This document shows, piece by piece, positions 34,310 through 44,432 of a stretch of DNA of 64,000 bases. The notes below the pieces were generated by a model. That model did no database searches. It saw only the letters and a list, made by a program, of their open reading frames with translations, and was not told the DNA's origin. The DNA is from an uncultured Lachnospiraceae bacterium (lineage in GTDB: Bacteria; Bacillota; Clostridia; Lachnospirales; Lachnospiraceae), in the NCBI GenBank assembly GCA_949840465.1, contig CATKXE010000001.1, positions 1 through 64,000 of the forward strand, given 5' to 3'. Every line of letters starts with the position of its first letter. The first letter of the stretch is position 1. Position numbers and translations under genes: made by a program.

Positions 34310-34806
34310 ATGATGCTTTTTATGAACAACTTGTAACCCGGAAAACAAAGCCAATGGATATTATCCTGCGCATACTCATCATCGTCTTTATCGCAGCGGT
34401 TGCAGTGCTGGGAACCCCGTTCATCGGATTTCTTGCATTCTTTATCGCTGTAATCCTGGCAATGCTGGCATATTATTTCGTCTTCCCACGTTTCAATGTA
34501 GAATATGAGTATACACTTTTGAACTATGATATTGATGTTGCCGCTATTTTCAGCAAAGAAAAGCGCAAGAATCTCACTTCCTTTGATATCCGGCAGGCAG
34601 AGATTATTGCTCCTGCAGGCTCTCCCCGGCTGAACTCCTACCACCCAGGCAAGACCCATGATTTTTCCTCAGGAAGCGCAGACGCCAAAGTGTACGCCGT
34701 CATGATACAGACAGAGCAAAATAATACTTGTTATCTGCTGGAGCCTGACGCGAAGATGAAAGAGCATATGAAGTCCTGGACAGGGATGAAATTTTACGAG
34801 GACTGA
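34306..34806 (+). CDS. DUF6106-like membrane protein
   Basis: Overlaps the upstream stop by 4 bp; two TM segments then FPRFNVEYEYTLLNYDIDVAAIFSKEKRKNLTSFDI. Confidence 0.75.
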   Translation: MNDAFYEQLVTRKTKPMDIILRILIIVFIAAVAVLGTPFIGFLAFFIAVILAMLAYYFVFPRFNVEYEYTLLNYDIDVAAIFSKEKRKNLTSFDIRQAEIIAPAGSPRLNSYHPGKTHDFSSGSADAKVYAVMIQTEQNNTCYLLEPDAKMKEHMKSWTGMKFYED

Positions 34807-34810
34807 ACCA

Positions 34811-34870
34811 AAAGAACTGCCGCAAAACAATTTGACTGATTTTTATCAAATTGCTTTGCGGCAGTTTTTT
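34811..34870 (+). terminator. Intrinsic terminator
   Basis: AACTGCCGCAAA...TTTGCGGCAGTTTTTT. Confidence 0.85.
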
Positions 34871-34959
34871 ACCCGCAGGCCAAATGTTCTGCCAAAAAAC
34901 GGCGCCCTTTTGGCAAACAGGGGTTCTCGTGGATATAATGCTTATATGTCCCCTGCCCT

Positions 34960-35688
34960 TTAAACATGAATCTGGTCTAAAACCTGCCCGATGGGCGCGG
35001 CTATCGTCAGATCCGCCCTCACCGCGCGGCCTGTCTCTGACTTGTTGATCACCACCAGATATTTTCCCTGAAAGTAATCAATAAACCCTGCTGCCGGATA
35101 GACTACCAGCGATGTGCCGCCGATAATCAGCATATCCGCCCTGCCAATCGCCTGGATCGTCCCCTGTATAACAGATGCATCCAGGCCTTCCTCGTAGAGA
35201 ACCACATCCGGCTTGATCAGCCCGCCGCACTTCCCGCAATGTGGGATCCCCTCAGATTCCTTTACATATTGCGCGCTGTAGGATGCGTGGCAGTCCATAC
35301 AGTAATTGCGCATAATACTCCCGTGCAGTTCATAGACCCTATTGCTCCCCGCCGCCTGATGCAGCCCGTCAATATTCTGTGTCACCACTGCGGAAAGCTT
35401 TCCTGCCTGTTCCAGCTCTGCCAGCTTCCGATGCGCCGGATTCGGTTTCGCGTCCAGGATCATCATTTTCTCTTTATAGAAATCATAGAACGCCTCTGTA
35501 TGCTGCATGAAAAAGCTATGGCTTACCACCTGCTCCGGTGAATATTTATATGCCTGATGGTAGATGCCGTCCGCGCTCCTGAAATCCGGGATATTGCTCT
35601 CCGTGGATACGCCTGCGCCTCCGAAGAATACAATATTGCCGCTCTCATCGATCATCTTCTGCAGCTTCTCAATTTCCTTCTCATACAT
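34960..35688 (-). CDS. Sir2-family NAD-dependent protein deacylase
   Basis: FFGGAGVSTESNIPDFRS, TQNIDGLHQAAGS, CxxC...CxxC zinc site. Confidence 0.95.
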   Translation of the reverse strand: MYEKEIEKLQKMIDESGNIVFFGGAGVSTESNIPDFRSADGIYHQAYKYSPEQVVSHSFFMQHTEAFYDFYKEKMMILDAKPNPAHRKLAELEQAGKLSAVVTQNIDGLHQAAGSNRVYELHGSIMRNYCMDCHASYSAQYVKESEGIPHCGKCGGLIKPDVVLYEEGLDASVIQGTIQAIGRADMLIIGGTSLVVYPAAGFIDYFQGKYLVVINKSETGRAVRADLTIAAPIGQVLDQIHV

Positions 35689-35793
35689 CTGTCTTCCCTC
35701 CTTTTGTGGCTACTTTCCGTTACTCTTTTCATACGATACTTAACATCGCTTCTTTTTGCCGACGGGGTTGGATTCCATAGTTCCGCCCTGACC

Positions 35794-36402
35794 TCACCCT
35801 TCTTCTACATGCCCTTTTTCGATATTCTGCCGGATGATGTCCTTCATGCACTCCCATATCTCACCCGAAGTCTCTTTGATCTTCTCATTACGCTTGTATA
35901 TCTGGGATTTTTTCACCTTATGTTCTGTCCAGCTCAAACCGTCCGAAGCGTCATTCAGCAAAAGGGGCTGGAAATTATCCAACAGATGGGCATACTTTGC
36001 ATCTGCGGTCTCATAGTCTTCAAATTCTTCCCACAATTTACGGAAACAGGTTCCCTGATCCTTTGGCAGCAATCCAAAGATCCTGTCTGCCGCAGCCGTC
36101 TCCCTGTCACGCTTCGTCTCAGCCCCGGCTGCGTCATATGCATATGTATCTCCTGCGTCAATCTCCACCAGATCATGGAGCAGCACCATCAGCATCACTT
36201 TGCCGACATCCACCGGTTCGTCTGCATACTCCTGCAGAAGATATGCCATCAGCGCGATATGCCACGAATGCTCCGCATCATTCTCCTTGCGGCCTGCATC
36301 CGCAAGATAAGTCTGGCGGAATATATTCTTCACTTTATCGATCTCCACAATAAACCGGAGCTGCTTTTTCAGCCTTTCCCTGTCTTCCTTCCCGTTTTTC
36401 AT
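35794..36402 (-). CDS. HD-domain phosphohydrolase (YfbR-like)
   Basis: DAEHSWHIALMAYLL, LLHDLVEIDAGDTYAYD. Confidence 0.9.
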   Translation of the reverse strand: MKNGKEDRERLKKQLRFIVEIDKVKNIFRQTYLADAGRKENDAEHSWHIALMAYLLQEYADEPVDVGKVMLMVLLHDLVEIDAGDTYAYDAAGAETKRDRETAAADRIFGLLPKDQGTCFRKLWEEFEDYETADAKYAHLLDNFQPLLLNDASDGLSWTEHKVKKSQIYKRNEKIKETSGEIWECMKDIIRQNIEKGHVEEG

Positions 36403-36441
36403 CTGTCCCCCTCTTTTTCATCATATTTCGTTATATAGAAA

Positions 36442-36465
36442 AAACAGGCGTTTTTCAGCCTGTTT
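36442..36465. terminator. Hairpin terminator
   Basis: AAACAGGC-GTTTTTCA-GCCTGTTT. Confidence 0.6.
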
Positions 36466-36536
36466 ACTCTGCATTATTGAATCTGACAGGCCTTCATACC
36501 CAAATAGTATGATACCGCCTCCTATAGCCCACGTAT

Positions 36537-37103
36537 TTACAGATCTATCTTACCGCTCGTATCGTCGTTCACCACATAATAAGCTGCTGATTCCTCCGGC
36601 TTAAGATAAATCTTTACATCCTTCATGTCGCCAACTTTATTCTTCAAAACCTTCGTCCAGACTTCCTTCACCTTCTGGAAAATCTCTTTTTCGCCATATT
36701 CCTTACCTGAAAACTGGAGGAACATCTCAGTCTTTACTTCTGCCTTTGTCGAACTCTTCTTCGCTGCCGGCTTTTTCTCTGCTGCTGCCTTCTTCACCGT
36801 CGGTTTCTTCTCTGCAGGCTTCTTTTCTTCCTTTACGGCTTCCTCTTTTACAGGCTCTGCTTCTACCAGGACTGCTGCCTTTGTCTCAATTGCCTTCGTG
36901 CTGTCTTTTTTTGTCTCAATCGCTTTCTGTGCCGGCTTTGGTTCTGCTTTCTTCTTCTCTGATGCCTTCTTCGCTGCTGTTTTCTTCTCCTCAGCCGCTT
37001 TCTCCTCCGCTTTTTCCACTTTGGCCTCTGCTTCTGTTGCCTTCACTTCCTTTGCAGCCGTATTCTCAGCTGCTGATTTTGTTGATTTCTTTCTCGGCGC
37101 CAT
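36537..37103 (-). CDS. Lys/Ala-rich protein with DUF6465-like C-terminal domain
   Basis: ~110-aa KAEEK/KKPAEKK low-complexity N-terminus, then TEMFLQFSGKEYGEKEIFQKVKEVWTKVLKN. Confidence 0.8.
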   Translation of the reverse strand: MAPRKKSTKSAAENTAAKEVKATEAEAKVEKAEEKAAEEKKTAAKKASEKKKAEPKPAQKAIETKKDSTKAIETKAAVLVEAEPVKEEAVKEEKKPAEKKPTVKKAAAEKKPAAKKSSTKAEVKTEMFLQFSGKEYGEKEIFQKVKEVWTKVLKNKVGDMKDVKIYLKPEESAAYYVVNDDTSGKIDL

Positions 37104-37296
37104 ACTTGCTCCCTCCTAAAAACACCCACGTATTCAACTTCTCATACTATAGTGATAAACGCTTTATAACACCTGTATTATACCTCATTTTCAGTGAAAA
37201 GTCAAAAAAACTTATGAAACTCGTAAAAACCGTAATATCCTCTATATTTTCCGAAGGTTTTTAAATAAAAAGAGTCATTTCCACCATAGAATTTTA

Positions 37297-38166
37297 CTAT
37301 GCCACGATTATGTTGTAAGATTTCACAAAAATATCCTTTTCCTCCAGGGATATGATACCTGCTTTTTCAGAAATGTCCCCGGCGAATCCATAATCATCAC
37401 ACCGGCCTTCCCACGGTTCCAGACAGACAAAAGGCGCATCCTTCACGGACCAGATGCCAAAATTCAAAAATCCCCCGCAGCGGAGCCCTACATAGGGAGT
37501 TCCATCCTTGCGGCACAACCATACCTCTTCAATCTGCCCGCCGTCGAAGACGAGCGCATCCTGTTCGAACATCTCCTCTGTGAGCGGACACATCCCATCT
37601 GCCAGTTCCAGAACATACTTCGTCTCAGGGCGGCCTGTTCCTGTATCCGGGTCAATCAGAATGTAGGATAACGACTCTTTTCCCGGGAATTTTAAAGCAT
37701 AATCTTCTTTCTTCTCTTCTTTTTTTGCAAATCGGAATGCCGGATGCCCGCCGATCGTAAAATACATCTGCTTATCGCCGCAGTTCTCCACCCGCCACTT
37801 TACTTCCAATTCCTTCTCCCGAAGCCGGTAATCAATATAGAGCTTAAATTCATAAGGATAGGCTTTTTGGGTCTCCTTTGAAGATACCAGCAGGAATGAC
37901 GCCTCCTCCTTAGAAGAATTCACACAGGTAAATATCTGATCCCTTGCAAATCCATGCTGTGATGTGGGATAAGGTTCTCCATTAATCAAAACCTGATTCC
38001 GGAATGTCTTGCCGACATTAGGGAACAGAACCGGAGAATGCCGCTTCCAGTAAAGGGGATCTCCCTCCCAGAGAACCTCCGTGCCATTCTTCCTGTCAAA
38101 GATCCGTACAACCTCCGCGCCTGCTTCCGCGATTTCCACACACAGGAATTCATTTTCCAATTTCAT
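37297..38166 (-). CDS. Aldose 1-epimerase family protein
   Basis: WEGDPLYWKRHSPVLFPNVG, QHGFARD, GGHPAFRF, CLEPWEGRCD. Confidence 0.92.
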   Translation of the reverse strand: MKLENEFLCVEIAEAGAEVVRIFDRKNGTEVLWEGDPLYWKRHSPVLFPNVGKTFRNQVLINGEPYPTSQHGFARDQIFTCVNSSKEEASFLLVSSKETQKAYPYEFKLYIDYRLREKELEVKWRVENCGDKQMYFTIGGHPAFRFAKKEEKKEDYALKFPGKESLSYILIDPDTGTGRPETKYVLELADGMCPLTEEMFEQDALVFDGGQIEEVWLCRKDGTPYVGLRCGGFLNFGIWSVKDAPFVCLEPWEGRCDDYGFAGDISEKAGIISLEEKDIFVKSYNIIVA

Positions 38167-38197
38167 TCTTTTTCTCCTTTTTACAATGAATCTCCCT

Positions 38198-39283
38198 TTA
38201 TTTTGAATCACTTTCTTCTATCTCAGCGGACTCTACCTGCACACATTTCTCCACGAGATAATCCGCCACTTTTCTCTGACGGATACCGTTCTTTAACATC
38301 TCTTCCCCCAGATTCTTCTTGAATTCCTCTACATCGTCATAACCTGCGTTCTCTGCGTATTCCTGAATCTCTTCCTCATATTCCTTTTCCGTGGGTTCCA
38401 GCTTCTTCTTCTCAGCCAGAAGCCTGCAGGCGAGATTCGCTTTTACAATCCTCTCAGAAGACTCCTGTGTCCGCTTTTCAAAATCCTCCATGGACATATT
38501 CATATATGTACTGAGAAATTCCTCAAACTCCAGCCCATATCCATCCGCCAGCCTTTTATAATTATCCTCTGTTATCTTATACTCCGCCTTGACCTCATCC
38601 TCCGGGAATTTCTTTACCTCAGTTTCTTCCAGAAGCGCTTCCAGCACAGAACTTTGGAGCGCATTGGTCATCTGCTGTTCGCTGTTCTCCTCCAGCCGTT
38701 GACGGATCTCCTCTTTGTACTCCTCCACGGTCCTGGATTCCTCGCTGTTCTCCTTTACCCATTCATCCGTCAATTCCGGCAGCTTATTCTCATAGATTGC
38801 ATTCAGCGTAATATTAAAATTCGCCACTGCGCCTGCCATATTTTCATCCCGGTAAATCTCCGGGAACTGCACTTGAATATCAAAATTGTCCCCAATCTGA
38901 TGCCCTTCAATCTGTTCCTCAAAGCCTTTGTAGTCCCCTGATGCGCCTACAAACTGTCCGGAACCAAGAATCAGCATAACGCCCGAAGCACTTCCACCGG
39001 GAAATTCCACCCCATTGGCCGTCCCTACATAGTCTATGTCGACCGTATCCCCATTCTCAGCAGCCCTTCCCGTTACCTCTTCACGCTCCTGATCCTTAGA
39101 CAGCTGGCCGTTGATCGCATACTCCACCGAATCGTCGGTTACCTCTGTCTTCTCTATCTTCGGGATCTCCAGCTTTTTATACTTTTTAATCGTAATGTAC
39201 TCATCTGATATCTCCTGACTACAGCCTGCCAGGGATAAGGCCATCATACAGCTTACTATCAAAGCCGTCCATCGTTTCTTCAT
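38198..39283 (-). CDS. Trigger factor-like/FKBP-type PPIase lipoprotein
   Basis: Lipobox LSLAGC; DTVDIDYVGTANGVEFPGGSASGVMLILGSGQFV; trigger factor-like C-terminal helices. Confidence 0.88.
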   Translation of the reverse strand: MKKRWTALIVSCMMALSLAGCSQEISDEYITIKKYKKLEIPKIEKTEVTDDSVEYAINGQLSKDQEREEVTGRAAENGDTVDIDYVGTANGVEFPGGSASGVMLILGSGQFVGASGDYKGFEEQIEGHQIGDNFDIQVQFPEIYRDENMAGAVANFNITLNAIYENKLPELTDEWVKENSEESRTVEEYKEEIRQRLEENSEQQMTNALQSSVLEALLEETEVKKFPEDEVKAEYKITEDNYKRLADGYGLEFEEFLSTYMNMSMEDFEKRTQESSERIVKANLACRLLAEKKKLEPTEKEYEEEIQEYAENAGYDDVEEFKKNLGEEMLKNGIRQRKVADYLVEKCVQVESAEIEESDSK

Positions 39284-39384
39284 CTTATCACCTCATATCT
39301 CTTATACTCGCGGCCGCCCGGCCGCCGTGTTTAAGTATATCACACTTCTCACATGAAAAAAAGTGGTTTTTCTGTGAAATACAG

Positions 39385-40860
39385 TTACAAAAGCGGAGAA
39401 AGAAGCCTGCTGAACTGTTCCTTTACACGGATCACCAGCCCCCTCTGGTCATAGACATTTCTGGTGACCTGGGTACATTTTACCTGATCTATGGCAAATG
39501 CATTTTCTAACCGCTGAACCGTGCGCTCACTGTAGATGACCGCATTGACTTCAAAATTCAGCCCAAAACTGCGGATATCCATATTGGCCGTCCCCACGCA
39601 GGCAACCATTCCGTCCACGCTCAGCGTCTTTGCATGTAAAAACCCGTTGTTGTAAACATAGCATTTTGCCCCGGCCTGCACAAGCTCCCCTATATAAGAA
39701 TAAGTGGCCCAGTAGACAAACATATGATCCGGCTTACAGGGCACCATGACCCGCACATCTACCCCGGATCGGGTGGCGATCATCAGGGCGTCCAGGATCG
39801 AGTCATCCGGGATAAAGTAGGGAGTCTGGATGTACACATGGTCTTTAGCGCTGTGGATCAGACGCAGATAATTGTCGTGGATTGTCTTTGTCTGGGAGTC
39901 CGGGCCGCTGGAAATAATCTGTACCGGATCATGGCCGTTCCGAATATAGTCGGGTATTGTAAACAGCTTATCCTGCAGGAACAGGTTTTCCTTTGCAGCA
40001 TAATTCCAGTCCAACACAAAACGGACTGCCAGGGAGGTTACCGCCGCCCCTTCAATACACAGATGGGTATCCCTCCAGTAGCCGAATTTCTTATTCTGCC
40101 CAAGATATTCACGTCCAATATTGAATCCGCCCACAAAGCCAATCCGTCCGTCAATGACGACAATTTTCCGATGGTTCCGGTAATTCACGCGGAATTGGAG
40201 CTGTCCTAACAGGGCAGGGAAAAATTCCGCCACCTGCACGCCGGCGCGCTCCAGACGGTTCCAGTCGCGGTTGCGCATAGAACGGCAACCCATACTGTCA
40301 AACAGGATGCGCACCTCGACCCCCTCTCTGACCTTTTGGAGCAGCACAGGCTCGATTTTCTTCCACAGTTCATCATTCCTGATGATATAGTACTGCATAT
40401 GGATATAGCACTTTGCCTGCTTCATCTCATCAATCAGGGCACGGAACTTCTCTTTTCCATCCGTGTAGATCCGCACGTCATTGTTATCTGTAAGGACGGC
40501 CTGCCCTGCCCCCAGATTGTACAGGATCAGATTTTCAAACCGCCGCAGCTCAGGGTTCGCAAGCCGAAGCCGTTTCATATAGATCTTTTCTTCCTGCCGG
40601 CGGACCGCATAGTTCAATTCCCCGTCCACCTCTTTCGCCCGAAACATCCTGCTCTTATGATAATCCTGACCCAGAACCAGATAAAGGACAAATCCGAGGA
40701 TTGGGATAAAATACAGGATCAAAAGCCAGGTCCATACAGTCAGAGGGGATCTTCTCTGAAAAAAAATGATCACCAGTGATAAAAAAATATTAATGATCAC
40801 AAGATGCTCCATCATAAACCGGAATACTACAGTCACTGCATCCAAAATTGTCTCTGCCAT
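39385..40860 (-). CDS. cls: Cardiolipin synthase
   Basis: Two HKD motifs: NYRNHRKIVVIDGRIGFVGGFN and FLHAKTLSVDGMVACVGTANMD. Confidence 0.93.
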   Translation of the reverse strand: MAETILDAVTVVFRFMMEHLVIINIFLSLVIIFFQRRSPLTVWTWLLILYFIPILGFVLYLVLGQDYHKSRMFRAKEVDGELNYAVRRQEEKIYMKRLRLANPELRRFENLILYNLGAGQAVLTDNNDVRIYTDGKEKFRALIDEMKQAKCYIHMQYYIIRNDELWKKIEPVLLQKVREGVEVRILFDSMGCRSMRNRDWNRLERAGVQVAEFFPALLGQLQFRVNYRNHRKIVVIDGRIGFVGGFNIGREYLGQNKKFGYWRDTHLCIEGAAVTSLAVRFVLDWNYAAKENLFLQDKLFTIPDYIRNGHDPVQIISSGPDSQTKTIHDNYLRLIHSAKDHVYIQTPYFIPDDSILDALMIATRSGVDVRVMVPCKPDHMFVYWATYSYIGELVQAGAKCYVYNNGFLHAKTLSVDGMVACVGTANMDIRSFGLNFEVNAVIYSERTVQRLENAFAIDQVKCTQVTRNVYDQRGLVIRVKEQFSRLLSPLL

Positions 40861-40890
40861 AAAAATACCTCTTCCCTTGCAGCCGCTTTG

Positions 40891-40929
40891 CGAAGCAAAC
40901 TGGCTGCCTGCTGAATGTAACCACTTGCA
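40891..40929. repeat. Dispersed hairpin repeat, second copy
   Basis: Shares AGCAAANNGGNTNCCTGCTGAATGTANCCNCTTGCA with 3775..3813. Confidence 0.65.
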
Positions 40930-41230
40930 TATAAGGCGGCTGCGTGCGCACGCTTTACACTGCGGACGACGTCCGAAATGATTCTGAAAACAAAGAATAC
41001 AGTTTTCAGACAATTCCTAACGAAAGAATACTTCCAAAAGCAATATTTGTCAAGCCGTATGAAAAACCGGCTGCGGTTGAAAACGATCTCCGTAAATGCC
41101 TTTTTGATCTCCACAGCCGAAACCTGTAAAAACCGAAAAATCCTCCCTGCCCATAATGTCTGCTTGCACTTCCCGGAAAAGAATGATACAATATTTCCCG
41201 AGAGTACAAAAAGAATCAGGAGGGTTTGCC

Positions 41231-41677
41231 GTGAACACAGTAACAATTATATTGCTGGTTGTCTTAGCCGTGTTAATCGCTTCCATAGTTGCGCTCTATA
41301 TCTTTGGAAAAAAGATGGAGAAAAAGCAGGCTGAGCAGAAAGAGCAGATGGATGCCGTCGCGCAGACAGTCACCATGATGGTGATCGATAAGAAAAAGCT
41401 AAGGCTTAAGGATGCCGGTTTTCCGGCCCTCGTTGTGGAGAACACGCCCAAGTATCTTCGAAGATCCAAGGTTCCGGTCGTAAAAGCCAAGATCGGCCCG
41501 CAGATCGTAACCCTGATGTGTGATGCAGAAGTATTTCCCCTGATCCCGGTAGGAGGGAAGCCGGTCAAGGCCGTTTTAAGCGGGATCTACATAACCGGTG
41601 TAAAAGGAATCCGCGGCTCTCTGGAAAAGCCGCAGCCGAAAAAGAAATTTATGGACCGCTTTAAAAAAGAAAAATAA
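41231..41677 (+). CDS. Small TM-anchored hypothetical protein
   Basis: GTG start preceded by AGGAGGG; N-terminal TM, KKMEKKQAEQKEQ, conserved-looking cytosolic domain. Confidence 0.7.
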   Translation: MNTVTIILLVVLAVLIASIVALYIFGKKMEKKQAEQKEQMDAVAQTVTMMVIDKKKLRLKDAGFPALVVENTPKYLRRSKVPVVKAKIGPQIVTLMCDAEVFPLIPVGGKPVKAVLSGIYITGVKGIRGSLEKPQPKKKFMDRFKKEK

Positions 41678-41714
41678 TAACCGCTGCCCTGTACCGCCGG
41701 TTATTACTCAGAAA

Positions 41715-41741
41715 CCCCCGCAGCGCAATGCACTGCGGGGG
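41715..41741 (+). terminator. Hairpin terminator
   Basis: CCCCCGCAG-CGCAATGCA-CTGCGGGGG then CTTTT. Confidence 0.7.
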
Positions 41742-41775
41742 CTTTTGCCTCAAGTTCCCTCTGAAAATCTGTAAG

Positions 41776-42243
41776 TCAGATCCCTAATGAAAAATCGCCG
41801 GAGGACCGAGAGACAATATTCATCTTGATCGTACAGTCTGCCATAGGCTCATGATTCACATCCAGCTCATAATCCAGAGAGACGTCGATATTCTTCTCTG
41901 TCACATTCACTTCCATGCTCTTCGTGCTCACGCCAACCAGCATCTGCCCGTAGGGAGTCTGGTAATAAGTAAGGTTTTTCTTATTCTTTTCGAAAATCAT
42001 ATGTGAATTTGCAAGCCCCCGCTTGATGATTTCCAGACTGTCGCTGCCTGTAATCTTGATCTCGTTCTTTGTAACTCCCGGAGTCCCTTCTGTCAATTCA
42101 TCATAAACAACATAATGCTTTCCGTTGCGGCAGTAATAACTTGCCGCCGTCACTACTTCAATCGGTTCATTTTCATCTTCCGGCAGGTCAGACATTGCGT
42201 CCTGATGCAGACCGGAAATACTGACCAGTACATCTTTTGTCAT
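41776..42243 (-). CDS. DUF1934 domain-containing beta-barrel protein
   Basis: YYCRNGKHYVVYDE, YQTPYGQMLVGVSTKSMEV. Confidence 0.85.
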   Translation of the reverse strand: MTKDVLVSISGLHQDAMSDLPEDENEPIEVVTAASYYCRNGKHYVVYDELTEGTPGVTKNEIKITGSDSLEIIKRGLANSHMIFEKNKKNLTYYQTPYGQMLVGVSTKSMEVNVTEKNIDVSLDYELDVNHEPMADCTIKMNIVSRSSGDFSLGI

Positions 42244-42271
42244 GTTCTCAAATACACCCCATATCTTTATA

Positions 42272-43117
42272 TTAATATCCTTCGATATTCACCACGTTCG
42301 TCTCCGGCACGTCAAAGGGCATTACCGTGTTGGCAAACTGCCGAAATTTTTCCGCCATATCACTGACATAAAATTCATATTGGCTTGCCTGGACGTCTGT
42401 CCGGTTATTGTCCATCCCCCGTTCTTTCAGAAGCTGCTTCAAATCCATCGCCGTCTCATATGCCGGATTGACGATCTGGATATTCTCACCCATATAGGCG
42501 CGGATCCTTGAGCGCAAAAGCGGATAATGCGTACAGCCCAATATCATGGCATCAATGTCTGTCTCCCGCAGAGGCCCCAGATAATATTCGATCACCTCCT
42601 GCGTTACCGCATGCTCCTTAAACCCCTCTTCCACCAGAGGCACGAACAAAGGGCAGGCTTTCTCAATCACCTGGATCCTAGAATCCATCTTCTGAATGAT
42701 CTTAGTGTACATGCCGCTACGCACTGTGGCATCCGTTCCTGCCACGCCGATTTTTTTGTTCCGGGTGGCCTTCACCGCTGCGCGCGCTCCTGGAAATACC
42801 ACTCCCAGAATGGGCACGTCAAACTCATCCTGCACGGCTTCCAGTGCAAGCGCGCTGGCCGTATTGCAGGCAATGACAATCGCCTTGACCTGCTTGGTCT
42901 TCAGAAAACGGATGATCTGCTCCGAAAAACGGATGATTGTCTTCTGCGACTTGCTGCCATAAGGAACCCGGGCAGTATCTCCAAAATATACAATATTTTC
43001 CTCCGGAAGCTGCCGGATGATCTCACGCACGACCGTAAGCCCGCCTACCCCAGAATCAAACACACCGACCGGTGCCTCTTTTTTACGCTCCATACTCACT
43101 TCATTATCCATTTCCAT
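42272..43117 (-). CDS. murI: Glutamate racemase
   Basis: VGVFDSGVGGLTVVREI, VIACNTASALAL, LGCTHYPLL. Confidence 0.95.
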   Translation of the reverse strand: MEMDNEVSMERKKEAPVGVFDSGVGGLTVVREIIRQLPEENIVYFGDTARVPYGSKSQKTIIRFSEQIIRFLKTKQVKAIVIACNTASALALEAVQDEFDVPILGVVFPGARAAVKATRNKKIGVAGTDATVRSGMYTKIIQKMDSRIQVIEKACPLFVPLVEEGFKEHAVTQEVIEYYLGPLRETDIDAMILGCTHYPLLRSRIRAYMGENIQIVNPAYETAMDLKQLLKERGMDNNRTDVQASQYEFYVSDMAEKFRQFANTVMPFDVPETNVVNIEGY

Positions 43118-43192
43118 GTATTATATGTACCTATGTACCGTCAGGGATTGCCCTGCCGCCCAAAGCCATGGGCTTCGGGCAGTATATTTTAA

Positions 43193-43228
43193 GTCAGATA
43201 CCCCGCAGCAGGCTGCGGGGTATCTGAC
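43193..43228. repeat. Perfect 17-bp hairpin GTCAGATACCCCGCAGC-AG-GCTGCGGGGTATCTGAC
   Basis: Read directly; core stem recurs at 54269 and 62494. Confidence 0.85.
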
Positions 43229-43250
43229 CCTCGCGGCAGCCGCCAGGCGG

Positions 43251-43283
43251 ACATGCCCACATGGCTCGCTGCTTCGCGGGAAT
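43251..43283. repeat. Dispersed intergenic repeat, copy C
   Basis: 28/33 identical to 9521..9553; ends at the pfkA stop codon. Confidence 0.75.
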
Positions 43284-44305
43284 TAAATAGCCAGCACCTT
43301 AGAAATCTCATACTGATGGGCGGAGATCTTTTTCTTCATGCTCAGGGCTTCATTGATATCATAATCAACAAACTGGCCTGCCTTATAACCTACCACACGG
43401 TTATACTTTCCGGTCAGGAGAAGCTCTACTGCCATCGCTCCCATCGTAGATGCGTACACCCTGTCCTTACAGGTGGGGCTTCCGCCGCGCTGCATGTGGC
43501 CCAGGATGGTGGCTCTCGTCTCGATTCCTGTGGCTTCCTCAATCCTCTTTGCCAGATTGATGGTATCACCTACGCCCTCTGCGTTGATGATAATATAGTT
43601 CTTCTTGCCGCGCTTTTTATTCTCCATAATATCTCTGATTAATGCTTCCTCATCAAAATTCTTCTTTTCCTCCGGAAGCAGGATTCTCTCTGCACCGTTG
43701 GCAATTCCGCACCAGAGTGCCAGATATCCTGCGTCACGTCCCATAACCTCGATGATACTGCACCGCTCGTGGGATGTGGACGTATCACGTACTTTATCGA
43801 TGGCTTCCATAGCCGTATTCACGGCCGTGTCAAATCCAATCGTATAATCTGTACAGGCAATATCCAGATCAATCGTTCCGGGAAGCCCGATTGTTTTTAC
43901 TCCATAATTTGCCAGCATCTGTGCCCCGGCAAATGAACCGTCGCCGCCGATAACGACCAGGCCGTCGATTCCATATTTTTTACAGATCGCTGCCGCTTTC
44001 TGCTGCCCCTCTGTTGTACGCATTGTCTGGCAGCGTGCAGTCTGAAGGATAGTTCCGCCGCGCTGGATCGTATCTGATACATCACGTGCAGATAAATCAA
44101 TGATTTCTTCTTTTAAAAGTCCATGGTATCCCCTGCGGATTCCCCGCACTTTCAGGCCGTTTGACAGAGCTGTCCTGACAACCGCGCGGATTGCCGCGTT
44201 CATTCCGGGAGCATCGCCCCCGCTGGTCAAAACGCCGATGGTACGAATACGATCCTCCAGCTCATCTAATACCTGTTTGTGTTCATGTTTTTCCATATCT
44301 CCCAT
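43283..44305 (-). CDS. pfkA: 6-phosphofructokinase
   Basis: IGVLTSGGDAPGMNAAIR, GGDGSFAGA, GTIDLDIACTDYTIGFDTA. Confidence 0.96.
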   Translation of the reverse strand: MGDMEKHEHKQVLDELEDRIRTIGVLTSGGDAPGMNAAIRAVVRTALSNGLKVRGIRRGYHGLLKEEIIDLSARDVSDTIQRGGTILQTARCQTMRTTEGQQKAAAICKKYGIDGLVVIGGDGSFAGAQMLANYGVKTIGLPGTIDLDIACTDYTIGFDTAVNTAMEAIDKVRDTSTSHERCSIIEVMGRDAGYLALWCGIANGAERILLPEEKKNFDEEALIRDIMENKKRGKKNYIIINAEGVGDTINLAKRIEEATGIETRATILGHMQRGGSPTCKDRVYASTMGAMAVELLLTGKYNRVVGYKAGQFVDYDINEALSMKKKISAHQYEISKVLAI

Positions 44306-44432
44306 TTTTTCCTCCTCCTGATTGTAAAAATAAACGAACGAACTCTTCTGAATCACCTCCTCAATTTCCTGGATTTTTGTGTGAAGGTTTTTTGCTGCAT
44401 TACAGCACTCTTCCTAACATATTTTAAACTAT

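Noticed and set aside
35557-36438. 293-aa + strand ORF
   Set aside because: Antisense to the HD hydrolase and start of the Sir2 gene; shadow frame.
36625-37119. Phe/Ser/Ala-rich + strand ORF (164 aa)
   Set aside because: Antisense of the Lys/Ala-rich gene 36537..37103; composition is the mirror of KAEK codons, no RBS context.
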